Both the position numbers and the translations under genes were made by a program. Source: JAVVEH01 sp032251435 (GTDB lineage: Bacteria; Verrucomicrobiota; Lentisphaeria; Oligosphaerales; MVZH01). Taken from it: a stretch of DNA of 64,000 bases. Shown here piece by piece: positions 1 through 8,886 of the stretch (position 1 is its first letter; every line of letters begins with the position of its first letter). The stretch is taken from NCBI GenBank assembly GCA_032251435.1, contig JAVVEH010000019.1, positions 16,529-80,528 of the forward strand, written 5' to 3'. Below the pieces are notes generated by a model that worked only from the letters and a program-made list of their open reading frames with translations, was not told the origin of the DNA and did not search any database.

Positions 1-1230
1 TTCCGCGATCGGATTCAAACTGAATTTAAAACCGGGACGCGCTTGAAGCAGGCCGGGGTGCCCGTTGTCGAGCATGTGGCCTGGGGCAGACGAGGGACTG
101 ACAGTTATCTGCTCACGCAGGCCTTTGACGGTGAGCCGTTGACTGCGTTTTGGCGGAGAATCAAGGGAAACCGGGATGCCGAAAATGAGTTAATCACGGC
201 GTTGACGGAGCTGTTAACGCGCTTTTTCAGGCAATCGTTTTACCATCCTGATCTGCATGGCGGGAACATTCTTGTCAAGGCGACAGAAGCATCGCTCAGA
301 CTACACTTTGTTGATGTGTATGGCGTTCGCCGTCAGCGGTTGACGACCGCGCGTTTAATCACCATGCTGGTGTTTGTTCTTCTTTTAATGGATCACCGGT
401 CAGAAACCGATCAGAAAGAGGTGTTGTCGCGGTTCCTGGATTTTTTTCCGGGAAGCACCCCCGCTGACCTGTTTTATCATGTCTCGCGCGCTTGGATCCA
501 GCGCCTGTATAAATGGCGACGCACCCGCCTGTCAAAATATTTAAAATCCAGCTCGGCATGTGATTCCTGGGACACGGCCCAGGGACAGGTGATCGCACGG
601 CGGGAGTCGGGGCGTGAGGTGATCACCACCCTTTTCGCTGAATGCGATCGTGATCATACATTCGGGAACTCGTCCCGTGTCATCCATAGTGAAACCGGTG
701 GAGAGCGCTACATGATTGAGCGGTTTGACGGGTGGCCGTCTCCCGGCCGGCAGGCGTGGTTGACCGGTGTCAGTTTGGAAATCATGGGTGTCCCGGCGGT
801 TAAGAATTTGGCTTGGCTGCGGGGAGCCACCACTGGCTGGATAATCATGGAAGATCCGGATGGAAAAACTCTGGCGGACATTTTGTCCAGTGACGCGCCA
901 ATATCGGACAAGCATAGCCGCTTGGCCGCCGCCGCGCGCCTGGTCCTCCGCCTGTATCGACGGGGCATTGCGGTTCAGGGCTTAGATCTGTCAGAGTTCA
1001 TCGTGACACCTCATCATGAGCTGATCATCGGGTGTCATGATCATATCCGGATCGGTTCCTCACCGCCATCCGGCGCCCGGCATGACCAAAACCTTGAGTT
1101 GTTTTTATACCGTGTCTGCGAACAAAGCGAAAAACATGGGTTACCCCTTCCGGAAGGAGTGAGCCCGGCGCAAGTGAAAAACGATCCCTTGGCGTCACTT
1201 AATATTCTCGCCCGCATTGCTGACGTATAG
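1..1230 (+). CDS. WaaP/Kdo-kinase-like protein with a second, degenerate kinase lobe (5' partial)
   Basis: The frame is open to the first base, so the true start lies before the window; 1230 is the end of its TAG stop. The first kinase-like unit carries HPDLHGGNIL near base 244, which fits the catalytic loop of lipopolysaccharide (WaaP/KdkA-type) kinases, and a following VDVYG that may be the metal-binding Asp. A second unit starts near base 775: EIMGVPAVKNLAWL mirrors KQAGVPVVEHVAWG of the first, but its loop reads GLDLSEFIV and lacks the catalytic His/Asp/Asn set. A role in phosphorylating the LPS inner core or another envelope sugar at the cytoplasmic face is inferred from the family. The next gene starts 20 bases downstream, so the two are probably cotranscribed. 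Family assignment is good; substrate unknown. Confidence 0.75.
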   Translation, partial: FRDRIQTEFKTGTRLKQAGVPVVEHVAWGRRGTDSYLLTQAFDGEPLTAFWRRIKGNRDAENELITALTELLTRFFRQSFYHPDLHGGNILVKATEASLRLHFVDVYGVRRQRLTTARLITMLVFVLLLMDHRSETDQKEVLSRFLDFFPGSTPADLFYHVSRAWIQRLYKWRRTRLSKYLKSSSACDSWDTAQGQVIARRESGREVITTLFAECDRDHTFGNSSRVIHSETGGERYMIERFDGWPSPGRQAWLTGVSLEIMGVPAVKNLAWLRGATTGWIIMEDPDGKTLADILSSDAPISDKHSRLAAAARLVLRLYRRGIAVQGLDLSEFIVTPHHELIIGCHDHIRIGSSPPSGARHDQNLELFLYRVCEQSEKHGLPLPEGVSPAQVKNDPLASLNILARIADV

Positions 1231-1250
1231 AACATGCTGAGATATTTAAA

Positions 1251-2393
1251 ATGACAAAATATTTCTTTTATGTACTTGTCGCGTTTCATATTCTTTGTCC
1301 TGGGTTGGCGGGAGAAGAAAATAATAATCCGCCGCAAATTGATGAGGAAGACTTAACCCCTGAAGTCCCGGACCTCCGAGTTCTCACGCCAGAACAAGAA
1401 CACCATCGGAAAGTTTATGCCATGCCTGTTAACGCTTTGCGCTGGTTAAAAGCGAATCAGGAGGGAAACGGGTCATGGTCGCCCAAACAGAATCCGGAGG
1501 CGATGACCGCTTTGGCGGTATTGGCTTTTCTCAGCCAGGGAGAGACACCCGCTTCCGAAGCATACGGTGAAACTGTTCGCAAGGCGATTCAATGGTTAGC
1601 CATCGACATGCAGAGAAATCATGGGAAATTGGCGAATGACGACTTTACTCATGCGGTCAGCACATGGGCATTGGCTGAGGCTTACAGCCTGATCAGGATC
1701 CCATTTATCAAACCAGCTACGGAAGCCGGTGTGAAAACAATCATTAAAGGACAACAGAAGGGCGGCGGATTTGCCAAAGGGTATGCGCAAGAAGCCGCGT
1801 GGGACCTGAATTTTTCCGCTTGGAACATGATGGCCCTGAAAGCAGCCTATGTCGCGGGTTCTGAAACGCCGGGGCTGGAAGAAGCGATGGAGAAAGCCGC
1901 GCAGTTCCTTTTAGTGACAGCCAATACGGATGGCCTGTTTCGGCAAACACCCTTCGCGGATGGCGATGTGCTTTCAACTGCACAAGGGACGTTTCTTCTA
2001 ATTCTTTTGGGACAAGGGAAATCAAAACAAAGTCACCAGGCAAAGGCGATCATTCAATCATACAAACCGCTTTGGGAAAAAGGAACATCCTTACCGGCGG
2101 CAAACAGGCTTTATTTCATGGATCAGGCACGATTTCACAGTGGGCGTAAAACTTACAAAGACTGGTGGCCGCTGTTTTCACAAATGAAGCTGGACCATCA
2201 GTATGCGGATGGACATTGGGAAAGTCCAGCGGGAGACGTTTACTCGGGAAAACCTGCCGATCCCTATTATACCACGGCCCTTATGGTACTTGCCATTCCT
2301 CCCATTCGTAATTTGCCCACGTATAAGGTCTCTGAGGAACGGCGGCAAATAGAAAATAAAGATGTGTTCAACCTGAAGGATGAGGAGTTTTAA
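1251..2393 (+). CDS. Secreted alpha/alpha-toroid (prenyltransferase/squalene-oxidase-repeat-like) protein
   Basis: The 380-residue product opens with a signal peptide (MTKYFFYVLVAFHILCPGLA, cleavage probably before GEE). The body has the repeated helical-barrel pattern of terpene-cyclase/macroglobulin-type toroids: ALRWLKANQEGNGSW, MTALAVLAFLSQGE, AQGTFLLILLGQG and YYTTALMVLAIPP. Glycine-rich 'GGGFAKG' and 'DGHWESP' turns fit QW-like repeats. No DCTAE or DXDD catalytic motif of cyclases is visible, so it is more likely a binding or structural protein in the periplasm. Proteins of this type are often found in PVC genomes. It follows the WaaP-like gene by 20 bases and precedes an FKBP gene, suggesting an envelope-related operon. 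Specific function unknown. Confidence 0.75.
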   Translation: MTKYFFYVLVAFHILCPGLAGEENNNPPQIDEEDLTPEVPDLRVLTPEQEHHRKVYAMPVNALRWLKANQEGNGSWSPKQNPEAMTALAVLAFLSQGETPASEAYGETVRKAIQWLAIDMQRNHGKLANDDFTHAVSTWALAEAYSLIRIPFIKPATEAGVKTIIKGQQKGGGFAKGYAQEAAWDLNFSAWNMMALKAAYVAGSETPGLEEAMEKAAQFLLVTANTDGLFRQTPFADGDVLSTAQGTFLLILLGQGKSKQSHQAKAIIQSYKPLWEKGTSLPAANRLYFMDQARFHSGRKTYKDWWPLFSQMKLDHQYADGHWESPAGDVYSGKPADPYYTTALMVLAIPPIRNLPTYKVSEERRQIENKDVFNLKDEEF

Positions 2394-2544
2394 TGCTCGT
2401 GGGCAAAGGAGGGAAAGGCTGATATCAGCGATCCATATTCCGCTCATGAATCCCGCGGATTCCGCGAGCTCCTGTGAATCCTGTCTTCCGGCGTTATATT
2501 TTGGGTCGATTTCGAAACAACATCGCGAACGGATAAATACTCTT

Positions 2545-3045
2545 ATGGTCAAAAGCCGAAGGAAAAATACGAACAGCAAGGGATCTCCCGGGCTGAACCG
2601 CAAAGAGACTGAAGCTTTCCTGGCGAAAAACGCTAAAAAACCAGGGGTGATTGAAACCAAAAGCGGTCTCCAATACATGATCATTGATGAAGGCGACGGT
2701 CCGTCCCCCGCGATGGACGATGTTGTTGTGGTTGATCAACGCGTCAGCCTGCTGAACGGGACAGTTGTCGCCGACACCTATCGCACGGGTGAAAAAGACC
2801 GCTTTTCTCTCCGGGAGGCTATCGCCGGCCTGCGGGAAGGAATGCTGTTGATGCCCCTCGGCGCCCGCTATAAATTTTTTGTCGGACCTGATTTAGCTTG
2901 GGGCAAACGGGGGGCTGGTGTCAATATCGGCCCCTTCGCCACGCTGATTTTTGATATCCGGCTTCTCGAAATCAGGGAGAACGAAGGCGACATGCCGGTG
3001 CCGGTTCAAACATCTTCCGCCTTGAAACGCTATATCAAAGAGTAG
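2545..3045 (+). CDS. FKBP-type peptidyl-prolyl cis-trans isomerase, cytoplasmic form, degenerate active site
   Basis: I start it at ATG 2545 (MVKSRRKN) because the longer open frame back to 2380 overlaps the stop of the previous gene and has no protein-like character. The 166-residue product matches the C-terminal part of Mip/FkpA proteins: ETEAFLAKNAKKPGVIETKSGLQ is the family linker and first strand, followed by LREGMLLMPLGARYKFFVGPDLAWGKRG and ATLIFDIRLLEI. Typical catalytic FKBPs have Y and FDSS in the first half; here the equivalents are Q (DQRVSLLNGT) and VADT, so catalysis may be weak and the fold used as a chaperone. There is no signal peptide and no N-terminal dimerisation domain from this start. 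Follows the toroid gene by about 150 bases. Confidence 0.8.
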   Translation: MVKSRRKNTNSKGSPGLNRKETEAFLAKNAKKPGVIETKSGLQYMIIDEGDGPSPAMDDVVVVDQRVSLLNGTVVADTYRTGEKDRFSLREAIAGLREGMLLMPLGARYKFFVGPDLAWGKRGAGVNIGPFATLIFDIRLLEIRENEGDMPVPVQTSSALKRYIKE

Positions 3046-3807
3046 CGAAGAAGGCATGAGACACAAGGACGGGTCCACCGCGGCCTGTCTTTGGGTTCCG
3101 CGGTCCCCCGCGGCGCTGGATTCCGCAGCCTGTCCCGCTGTAGCCATTGTGCGAGGTTTGGAAACCTCGCTCCGAACAGGAAGAGATAAGGTCACTTATT
3201 TTGCAACCACGTTCGACTGCTCAACACGGATGCATCCGGGACGGATGCGCTCCATGGACCGTTTTCGTCTCGAAAACAGCCGTCTCGACCGGTCAAAAAC
3301 CGCTGGCTCATCATTCTTGTCTCAGAAGAGCGAATCCGTGGATGTCGGATTTGCGGAATAAACCCGCTCCGAACCCATCCACCAAAGACACGCTGAAGCG
3401 GTGGACGACGCGCAAAGATTGAACCACTGATTAACACTGATCTGACACGAATGTGAAGACAGCCACAAAAAGGCGCGAAAAATGTTCCCCCTCCATCTTC
3501 CTGTAATCAGCGACGATAAGCGAAAATAAGCGGTGCCCGTTTTTCCGGCCCCGGCAGGGCGTTTTTTTGTTCGATTTCTAGTGATTCACATGCGTGGTCC
3601 GGGCAAATTCAGGTTACGTTACGGACATGCGCTCCTAATTCGGTCGTCGTCCGCCGCGCCGATTGACGAGCGGGGGAAAAGCCATTGTGAAAAGGATTGT
3701 GCCATCATTTAGAGCTGGTCATTTCACCCAATCGTCCCGGGCGGATCAAGCCTGGAGGCACGGCGTTCCGGGCTCTCGCGTTCACCGCGAATTAAAGGAA
3801 ATCTGAC
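3046..3807 (+). other. Long intergenic region without a supported gene
   Basis: This stretch holds no open frame with protein-like composition; the readable frames (for example 3056-3361) are rich in Arg/Ser/Thr and have no recognisable fold. It contains a perfect hairpin at 3151-3170 (GCGAGGTTT, 2-base loop, AAACCTCGC). The sequence at 3421-3450 (ccactgattaacactgatct) and the text around it looks like degraded dispersed intergenic repeat. The last 40 bases contain a plausible ribosome site (aaaggaaa) for the gene at 3808. Confidence 0.6.
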
Positions 3808-6800
3808 ATGACGTTTAAATCATTGGTCTGTGTTTTTGCCGGGTCAGTCTTAAGTTTATCGGTGGGGGTCGCCGCCGCGGATGTCCGTCCGGTTCTTTAT
3901 TCGCCGCATGCCGCCAGGTTTGAATGCCATATGAATATGGGCCCGACGGGGGCCAAAGCCTGGATGCGCGGATACGATTTGCAGGTGATGAGTATCGACC
4001 AAGGCTCTCCCGCTGATGGCGTGCTGATGCTTGGGGACGTGGTCTATAACGCCGGTGGCACGACGTTCGGCCCTGACGCCGATCCGCGTATGACTTTGGG
4101 GAACGCCATTGGCCAGGCGGAAGCGACGGGAAAACCGTTGACGCTGAGGGTGGTCCGTCATGGCGGAAAACGCAAGGTTAACATGTCTCTGCCGAAACTG
4201 GGGGAATACTCCCCGACCTGGCCGGCCAAGTGTGACACATCAACCCGGATTCTCGACGCGGCCTGTCGGCAACTGCTTAACACGCAACTGCCTGACGGGA
4301 AGGTTGTCACGGACGGCGGTATGGGGGTCTTTCTGACGGGGTTGCTGCTGCTGGCGTCCGGAGAACCGGAGTTTCTTGACGGGGCCCGGCGGGCGGCTTA
4401 CCACGCCGCGTCGCTGGATTACCTTAGCATCGACTACTGCAACTGGCCCATGGGGTATGGCGGCGTGCTGCTGGCGGAATACTACCTGGCGACGGGGGAT
4501 GACAGCGTTCTGCCGAAGCTGGGTGACATTTGCCGCGATCTGGCCATGGGACAGATGAACTGCGGGTCATGGGGACACAGCAGTCCGTCCGGGGGTTACG
4601 GCGCTTTGAATCAGCCGGGGATTATCTGCGCCCTGGCGCTGGTTTTGGGAAAAGAATGCGGTGTCGCCGTGGATCAGACCGCCTTGGATAAGGCCTTGAG
4701 TTTTTTCGGGAAGTACGCGATGCTGGGAAGTATTCCTTATGGCGACCATATGCCCTGGCCGGCTTTGGACGACAACGGCCATAACGCGTCCGCGGCTATT
4801 CTCATGAAACTGGCTGGAAAAGACGCGGAGTCCGCGGCTTTCAGCGAATCCGTGGCCGCGAGTTACTGGATGCGTGAAGAGGGACACACCGGCGGGTTCT
4901 TTTCATTGGTCTGGGGACCTCTGGGCGCCGCCCTGGCGGGACAAGAAAAATTCCAGACCTTTATGGATTACCAGCGCTGGTACTACACCCTCTGCCGCAC
5001 GTGGAAGGGCGACCTGATCCTGCTGCCCTACCAGGAAGCGTTAACTCGCTTCGACGATTCCAGCTACATTTATTTCGGCGGCGATTTTACCACTGGCGGA
5101 TTGGCTTTGGCCTTCGCTCTGCCCAAAAAACGTCTGCGGATCATGGGCGCGGGAGAAAGTGTGTTCAGCCCGAACAGCGGGGTGGAAGGTGATCTTTTGG
5201 CCGCCCGCGATCACTACCTCGCCCGGCGGTGGGGAGACTGTGATCGGGTTCTGGCGGGAATGAAAACCGACACCCTGAAAACCGCCACGGAAAAAGGCTG
5301 GTTAAAACAGCTACAGGCCGCCCGTGAAGTCACCCGGGCTTCCACTGAACAAGTTCTTTTGGAAATCGAAAGCAACATGATCGAGGGGGCCGCCTACCGG
5401 GCCTCTGAACAATACAGCGCCCTGAAACGGTGCCTGGGTGAAGCGGGGGACGATCGGTTCGCCCAATTGGATGGCCAATTCGCGGACAGCCAGATTCAAT
5501 GGTATATCCGGGAAGGCAAACAGTATTATGATGCGTGGGAAAACATGCAGGCATTCGCGGTCAAAAGCTGGGTCCCGCAAGGGGCGCAGGCCAAGCGGCT
5601 GATTGAGGGGTTGCCGACGTTGCGCCAGCCGATATGGGAACCTCTCTCGCCGACCTCACAACTGACACCGCAACCCTGGCGGACTCTGTTGCCGGAAAAG
5701 GGGGAGGACCTGCCGAAAGGATGGGAGACAATCTCGTTTGACGACCGTGCCTGGAAAGAGACAAATGGCGTTTTCACCCGGTTTGATCAAAAGGTGGAAG
5801 GGCTTGATCCGGAGGCGAAAGCCGCCGTTTTGAAAAATCTGACATGGCAGGAGAAAAAAGCCCTTGCCGAGATGGCTATCGCCGCACGCCGCGTTTTTAC
5901 CGTCGACAATCCTGCGGGCGTGAGACTGCGGATACGACTGCGGACCGTCCGCCCGGCCGAAACCCGGGTCTATCTCAATGGTCAGCAGGTGGTTGAAGCC
6001 GTCCGCGGCCAGCGGGGTGGCTATGCGGCCATTGAGTTGGATGAAACGGCTCGTCAATTACTTAAAAAAGGGCAAAACCTGTTGGCTGTGTGGTCAAGCA
6101 GTCAGGGAACGGGGAGCAATCATCTGGACGCGGGGGTGGATATAAACCGTGTCGCCATTGAAAAACGCGCTCTGCCGGTACAGCGGGTGGACCATCCGGT
6201 TATGAATGACCGGGATGAGGATGCTGATTTCACCTTGCGCGTCCGCGAGCCTAAAAACAAGGCGCAACGGCAGTTGCGGGCGGATTATGACCGGAAAGGG
6301 AATCATGAGTTGGTGAACGATTTAGCGGACCGGGTGGCGTTTCGCAGAGATTTGGCCGAAGACGCGCTGGTCGCCCAAGGTCTGGAGGGCATCCAACCGG
6401 TGGTGGAGCAAGCCGGGAATCCGGACTGGAAAGTCCGCGCGTCTGTCTGCCGTGTTCTTGCCAAGGCGCAAAAGGCCTTCAAAAAAGCGGCGGATGAACC
6501 GGGTTTGGCATACGCGGGCGCCCAGATTCCGACGCTGGCCGGTTTGCTTTCCGATGATCATTTTTGGGTCCGCGTCCAGGCGGCGGTCGCCCTCGCGGAG
6601 TTCGGTGATTTGGCGACGGCCGCCGTTCCCGAATTGCTCAAACGCGTCAATGATCCTGATGAATGGGCGCGGGCCGCCGCCATCCGGACAATCCAGGCGG
6701 TCGACACCGACGCGGACTCGAGCATCGCCGCCGCTCTGGAGGCATTGAACACACCGGGCACAGCCTACACCGCTCCCCGGATCGCCTTCTCTTTGCTCAA

Positions 6801-7155
6801 AAAATATCCGGAAGGGGGCGACGGGCGCCTGGAGGCGCTGATCACTCTCCTGCGGAATCCACCTCAGGGAGGGGGAGGACTATTGCTGGTTGAAGCCATG
6901 GCCATGGCTGAATCCCTCGACCCCGGGGGAGAAAAGATGATCCCGGTTCTCATTGAGATCGTCAGCGACAAAACGGGCTATAGCCGCCAGCGTGGAAATC
7001 CCCGGGCGAAAGCCATTGAACTTCTTGGTAAATACGGCGCCAAGGCGTCCCAAGCGGTTCCACTATTGAAACACATTGTCGCCTCCGAAGAAAAAAAGGA
7101 TCAAGGTGTCAAGGAAATCTGTCAGCGGACCCTGGATGCCATCAAAGGGAAATAA
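3808..7155 (+). CDS. Secreted PDZ - alpha/alpha-toroid - HEAT-repeat protein (DUF6288-like)
   Basis: ATG 3808 is preceded by aaaggaaatctgac, a good ribosome site, and begins a signal peptide (MTFKSLVCVFAGSVLSLSVG...AAA). Residues about 40-130 form a PDZ-like domain (YDLQVMSIDQGSPADGVLMLGDVV). Residues about 140-470 form an alpha/alpha toroid (RILDAACRQLLNTQLPDG, GVFLTGLLLLASG, FTTGGLALAFALP). A central region (about 610-780) looks like a beta sandwich (VRLRIRLRTVRPAETRVYLNGQQVV). The end (about 830-1115) is HEAT repeats (GNPDWKVRASVCRVLAKA, DDHFWVRVQAAVALAEFG, NDPDEWARAAAIRTIQ). The architecture matches the DUF6288 family, which I recall from PVC bacteria; its function is not known. A 1-base gap separates it from the next gene, which implies cotranscription. 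Confidence 0.8.
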   Translation: MTFKSLVCVFAGSVLSLSVGVAAADVRPVLYSPHAARFECHMNMGPTGAKAWMRGYDLQVMSIDQGSPADGVLMLGDVVYNAGGTTFGPDADPRMTLGNAIGQAEATGKPLTLRVVRHGGKRKVNMSLPKLGEYSPTWPAKCDTSTRILDAACRQLLNTQLPDGKVVTDGGMGVFLTGLLLLASGEPEFLDGARRAAYHAASLDYLSIDYCNWPMGYGGVLLAEYYLATGDDSVLPKLGDICRDLAMGQMNCGSWGHSSPSGGYGALNQPGIICALALVLGKECGVAVDQTALDKALSFFGKYAMLGSIPYGDHMPWPALDDNGHNASAAILMKLAGKDAESAAFSESVAASYWMREEGHTGGFFSLVWGPLGAALAGQEKFQTFMDYQRWYYTLCRTWKGDLILLPYQEALTRFDDSSYIYFGGDFTTGGLALAFALPKKRLRIMGAGESVFSPNSGVEGDLLAARDHYLARRWGDCDRVLAGMKTDTLKTATEKGWLKQLQAAREVTRASTEQVLLEIESNMIEGAAYRASEQYSALKRCLGEAGDDRFAQLDGQFADSQIQWYIREGKQYYDAWENMQAFAVKSWVPQGAQAKRLIEGLPTLRQPIWEPLSPTSQLTPQPWRTLLPEKGEDLPKGWETISFDDRAWKETNGVFTRFDQKVEGLDPEAKAAVLKNLTWQEKKALAEMAIAARRVFTVDNPAGVRLRIRLRTVRPAETRVYLNGQQVVEAVRGQRGGYAAIELDETARQLLKKGQNLLAVWSSSQGTGSNHLDAGVDINRVAIEKRALPVQRVDHPVMNDRDEDADFTLRVREPKNKAQRQLRADYDRKGNHELVNDLADRVAFRRDLAEDALVAQGLEGIQPVVEQAGNPDWKVRASVCRVLAKAQKAFKKAADEPGLAYAGAQIPTLAGLLSDDHFWVRVQAAVALAEFGDLATAAVPELLKRVNDPDEWARAAAIRTIQAVDTDADSSIAAALEALNTPGTAYTAPRIAFSLLKKYPEGGDGRLEALITLLRNPPQGGGGLLLVEAMAMAESLDPGGEKMIPVLIEIVSDKTGYSRQRGNPRAKAIELLGKYGAKASQAVPLLKHIVASEEKKDQGVKEICQRTLDAIKGK

Positions 7156-7156
7156 A

Positions 7157-8200
7157 ATGGAATTAGACTTCAAACCTGATTTTGAGACGGCGCGGGAAGA
7201 CTGGGCGGCGTTCTGGCGCGGCGAAAGCGCCCGGCCGCTGTTTCATGCTGTCGTCCCCAAAGACGGGGTCACGCCGACACCGCGTCCGCGTCCCTATGAT
7301 TGCGCCTTCGGGGACTTGGATCCGATTATTGATCAGGCGTTGGCCTGGGCCGGGACGCATGACTTTCCGGGCGACACGATCCCCTCGTTTATGATCACGT
7401 TCGCTCCCGATCATTTCGCCGCGTTGCTTGGGGCGAAAATTGAGCGAAGTGAAGCGGGGAAAACCAATTGGGTGGAGCCCTGCCTGACCAGCCTGGATGA
7501 TGTTGAGATCACGTTTCAGCGTGACGGCCACTGGTGGAAGCGGACGGTGGAGTGTGTCGAACGCTTCCGCGAACGCTGTGACGGGAAACTGATTATTACC
7601 GGGACGCATTTGCAGGGCAGCCTGGATGCCCTGGTCGCGCTCTATGGGACGCAACCGTTGCTGCTGGATATGGCCATGGATCCGGGAAAGGTCCATCGGG
7701 CCCTGAAGCAGGTGGACACGGCTTACCAGGAGGTTCGAACAGCTCTGACTGAGGTTTTGGACGTTTCCACATGGGGAAGTCTCAACCGCTTCGGCATGTA
7801 CAGTCCGGGTGTCATCGATGTGCCCCAGTGTGATGTGTCCTGTATGATCAGCAAAGAGATGTTTGATGATCTGGAACGGCCCTATCTGGCCGCGGAAGTC
7901 GCGACCATGGACGCCAGTATTTATCACCTTGACGGCCCGGACGCCTTGCAGCACACTGAAAGTCTCTGCGCTATCGAGCGACTGGATATGATTCAGTGGA
8001 TGCCCGGCGAGGGCTATTATGATGACGACTGGAGCGCCCTCAACGCCAAGATCGACGGGCTGGGGAAGGGGCAGATTTTCCAAGGGTATTACAACCTGAC
8101 CGCCGCTGACATCGCCCGTATCTGGGAAACCTACACATCCCGCAAGTTGTTTTTCCATGTCACGCCGGCGATGTTAGCCGAACTGCCCTGGAAAGCGTGA
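7157..8200 (+). CDS. Uroporphyrinogen decarboxylase-fold protein, probable corrinoid-type methyltransferase
   Basis: The 347-residue product starts at ATG 7157, one base after the preceding stop, with no need of the longer frame that would overlap that gene. Features of the UroD/MtaA/CmuA superfamily are seen: GSLDALVALYGTQPLLLDMAMDPGKVHRAL in the middle, CDVSCMISKEMFDDLERPYLAAEV, YHLDGPDALQH (metal-ligand-like His/Asp) and the terminal helix pair. In PVC bacteria such proteins are abundant and usually assigned to methyl transfer from methylated substrates to a corrinoid or thiol, rather than to haem synthesis; that is family knowledge and not proved here. The true HemE motif near the N-terminus (PVWxMRQAGR) is absent. 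Tight coupling to the DUF6288-like gene suggests a shared context. The TGA stop lies inside a short repeat. Confidence 0.75.
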   Translation: MELDFKPDFETAREDWAAFWRGESARPLFHAVVPKDGVTPTPRPRPYDCAFGDLDPIIDQALAWAGTHDFPGDTIPSFMITFAPDHFAALLGAKIERSEAGKTNWVEPCLTSLDDVEITFQRDGHWWKRTVECVERFRERCDGKLIITGTHLQGSLDALVALYGTQPLLLDMAMDPGKVHRALKQVDTAYQEVRTALTEVLDVSTWGSLNRFGMYSPGVIDVPQCDVSCMISKEMFDDLERPYLAAEVATMDASIYHLDGPDALQHTESLCAIERLDMIQWMPGEGYYDDDWSALNAKIDGLGKGQIFQGYYNLTAADIARIWETYTSRKLFFHVTPAMLAELPWKA

Positions 8201-8228
8201 AAGTCGTGAAAGCGTGAAAGCGTGGGAA
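8192..8228. repeat. Short tandem repeat, unit cgtgaaag(c/tc)
   Basis: Four to five imperfect copies of an 8-9-base unit (gcgtgaaag, tcgtgaaag) begin inside the last codons of the UroD-like gene, so the repeat supplies its TGA stop. The same unit builds the larger arrays at 20688-20892 and, in reverse complement, at 48849-48938. Confidence 0.8.
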
Positions 8229-8454
8229 GTTGATTCGGGACCATTGTGGCGTATTACCTCTTTGGAGTAGCGGTCCAATGAATTGATTCCCGACTTTTCG
8301 GACACTGAAAAAATAAACCATTGCTTTTACTCGGAATATGGTTACATGATTCGGCCACTGATTAGAGACAACCGCCTCCAACTGTTGTTGGCGAGTGTAA
8401 TTCCGTTGTCCCGGTGAGTGTCCAGGTTCGACATCCTACAAAAGGGGTGATGTA

Positions 8455-8886
8455 ATGAAAAAGTTTGTCATGTGCCTTTGTGTGTTCGCTCTGTCCGGTT
8501 ATGTGTTCGCTCAAGCCGATGATGTCAAGGCAATCAAGGAGCAGCAGGCGGCCTTGAAGAAGAGTTTGGCGCAGGTGCAAAAGCGCTTGAACCTGCAGAA
8601 GGATCCCGAACTGGTCACATTGAAGCAGGCGGTTCAGGATGCCCAAAAAGCCTATAACGACGCCGCGGCCGCCAAAGTGAAAGCGGATCCTGAAGGGGCG
8701 GAGATTATCCAGCGGTTGGAGGCTCTGGAAGCCCAGACGAAGGCTCTTCAACCGGCGAAGGGGAAGAAGGAAAAACCGGCGAAAGCGGAAAAACCCGCCA
8801 AGAAGGGGCCCGGCAAAAAAGGGAAGAAAAACAATCAGGACGATGGAGAAGGCCAGGAAGATCCACAAGTGGATATCTTTAATTAA
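8455..8886 (+). CDS. Small exported coiled-coil protein with lysine-rich tail
   Basis: The 143-residue product has a clean signal peptide (MKKFVMCLCVFALSGYVFA, then QADD), a helical heptad-rich centre (residues 25-105, IKEQQAALKKSLAQVQKRLN) and a strongly basic tail (KGKKEKPAKAEKPAKKG) that ends in an acidic stretch (DDGEGQEDPQVD). aaaggggtgatgta upstream of ATG 8455 is a good ribosome site. I do not recognise a family. The composition suggests a periplasmic or surface protein that binds polyanions or nucleic acid, which is inference only. It is followed directly by a strong terminator, so it may be a single-gene transcript. Confidence 0.7.
   Translation: MKKFVMCLCVFALSGYVFAQADDVKAIKEQQAALKKSLAQVQKRLNLQKDPELVTLKQAVQDAQKAYNDAAAAKVKADPEGAEIIQRLEALEAQTKALQPAKGKKEKPAKAEKPAKKGPGKKGKKNNQDDGEGQEDPQVDIFN

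Noticed and set aside
2380..2544. Longer FKBP start with 55 extra residues
   Set aside because: It would overlap the preceding stop and adds no signal peptide or dimerisation helix; it also covers a palindromic intergenic stretch.
3056..3361. 101-residue open frame after the FKBP gene
   Set aside because: Composition is Arg/Ser-rich with no fold, other frames are equally open, and the DNA looks like degraded repeat.
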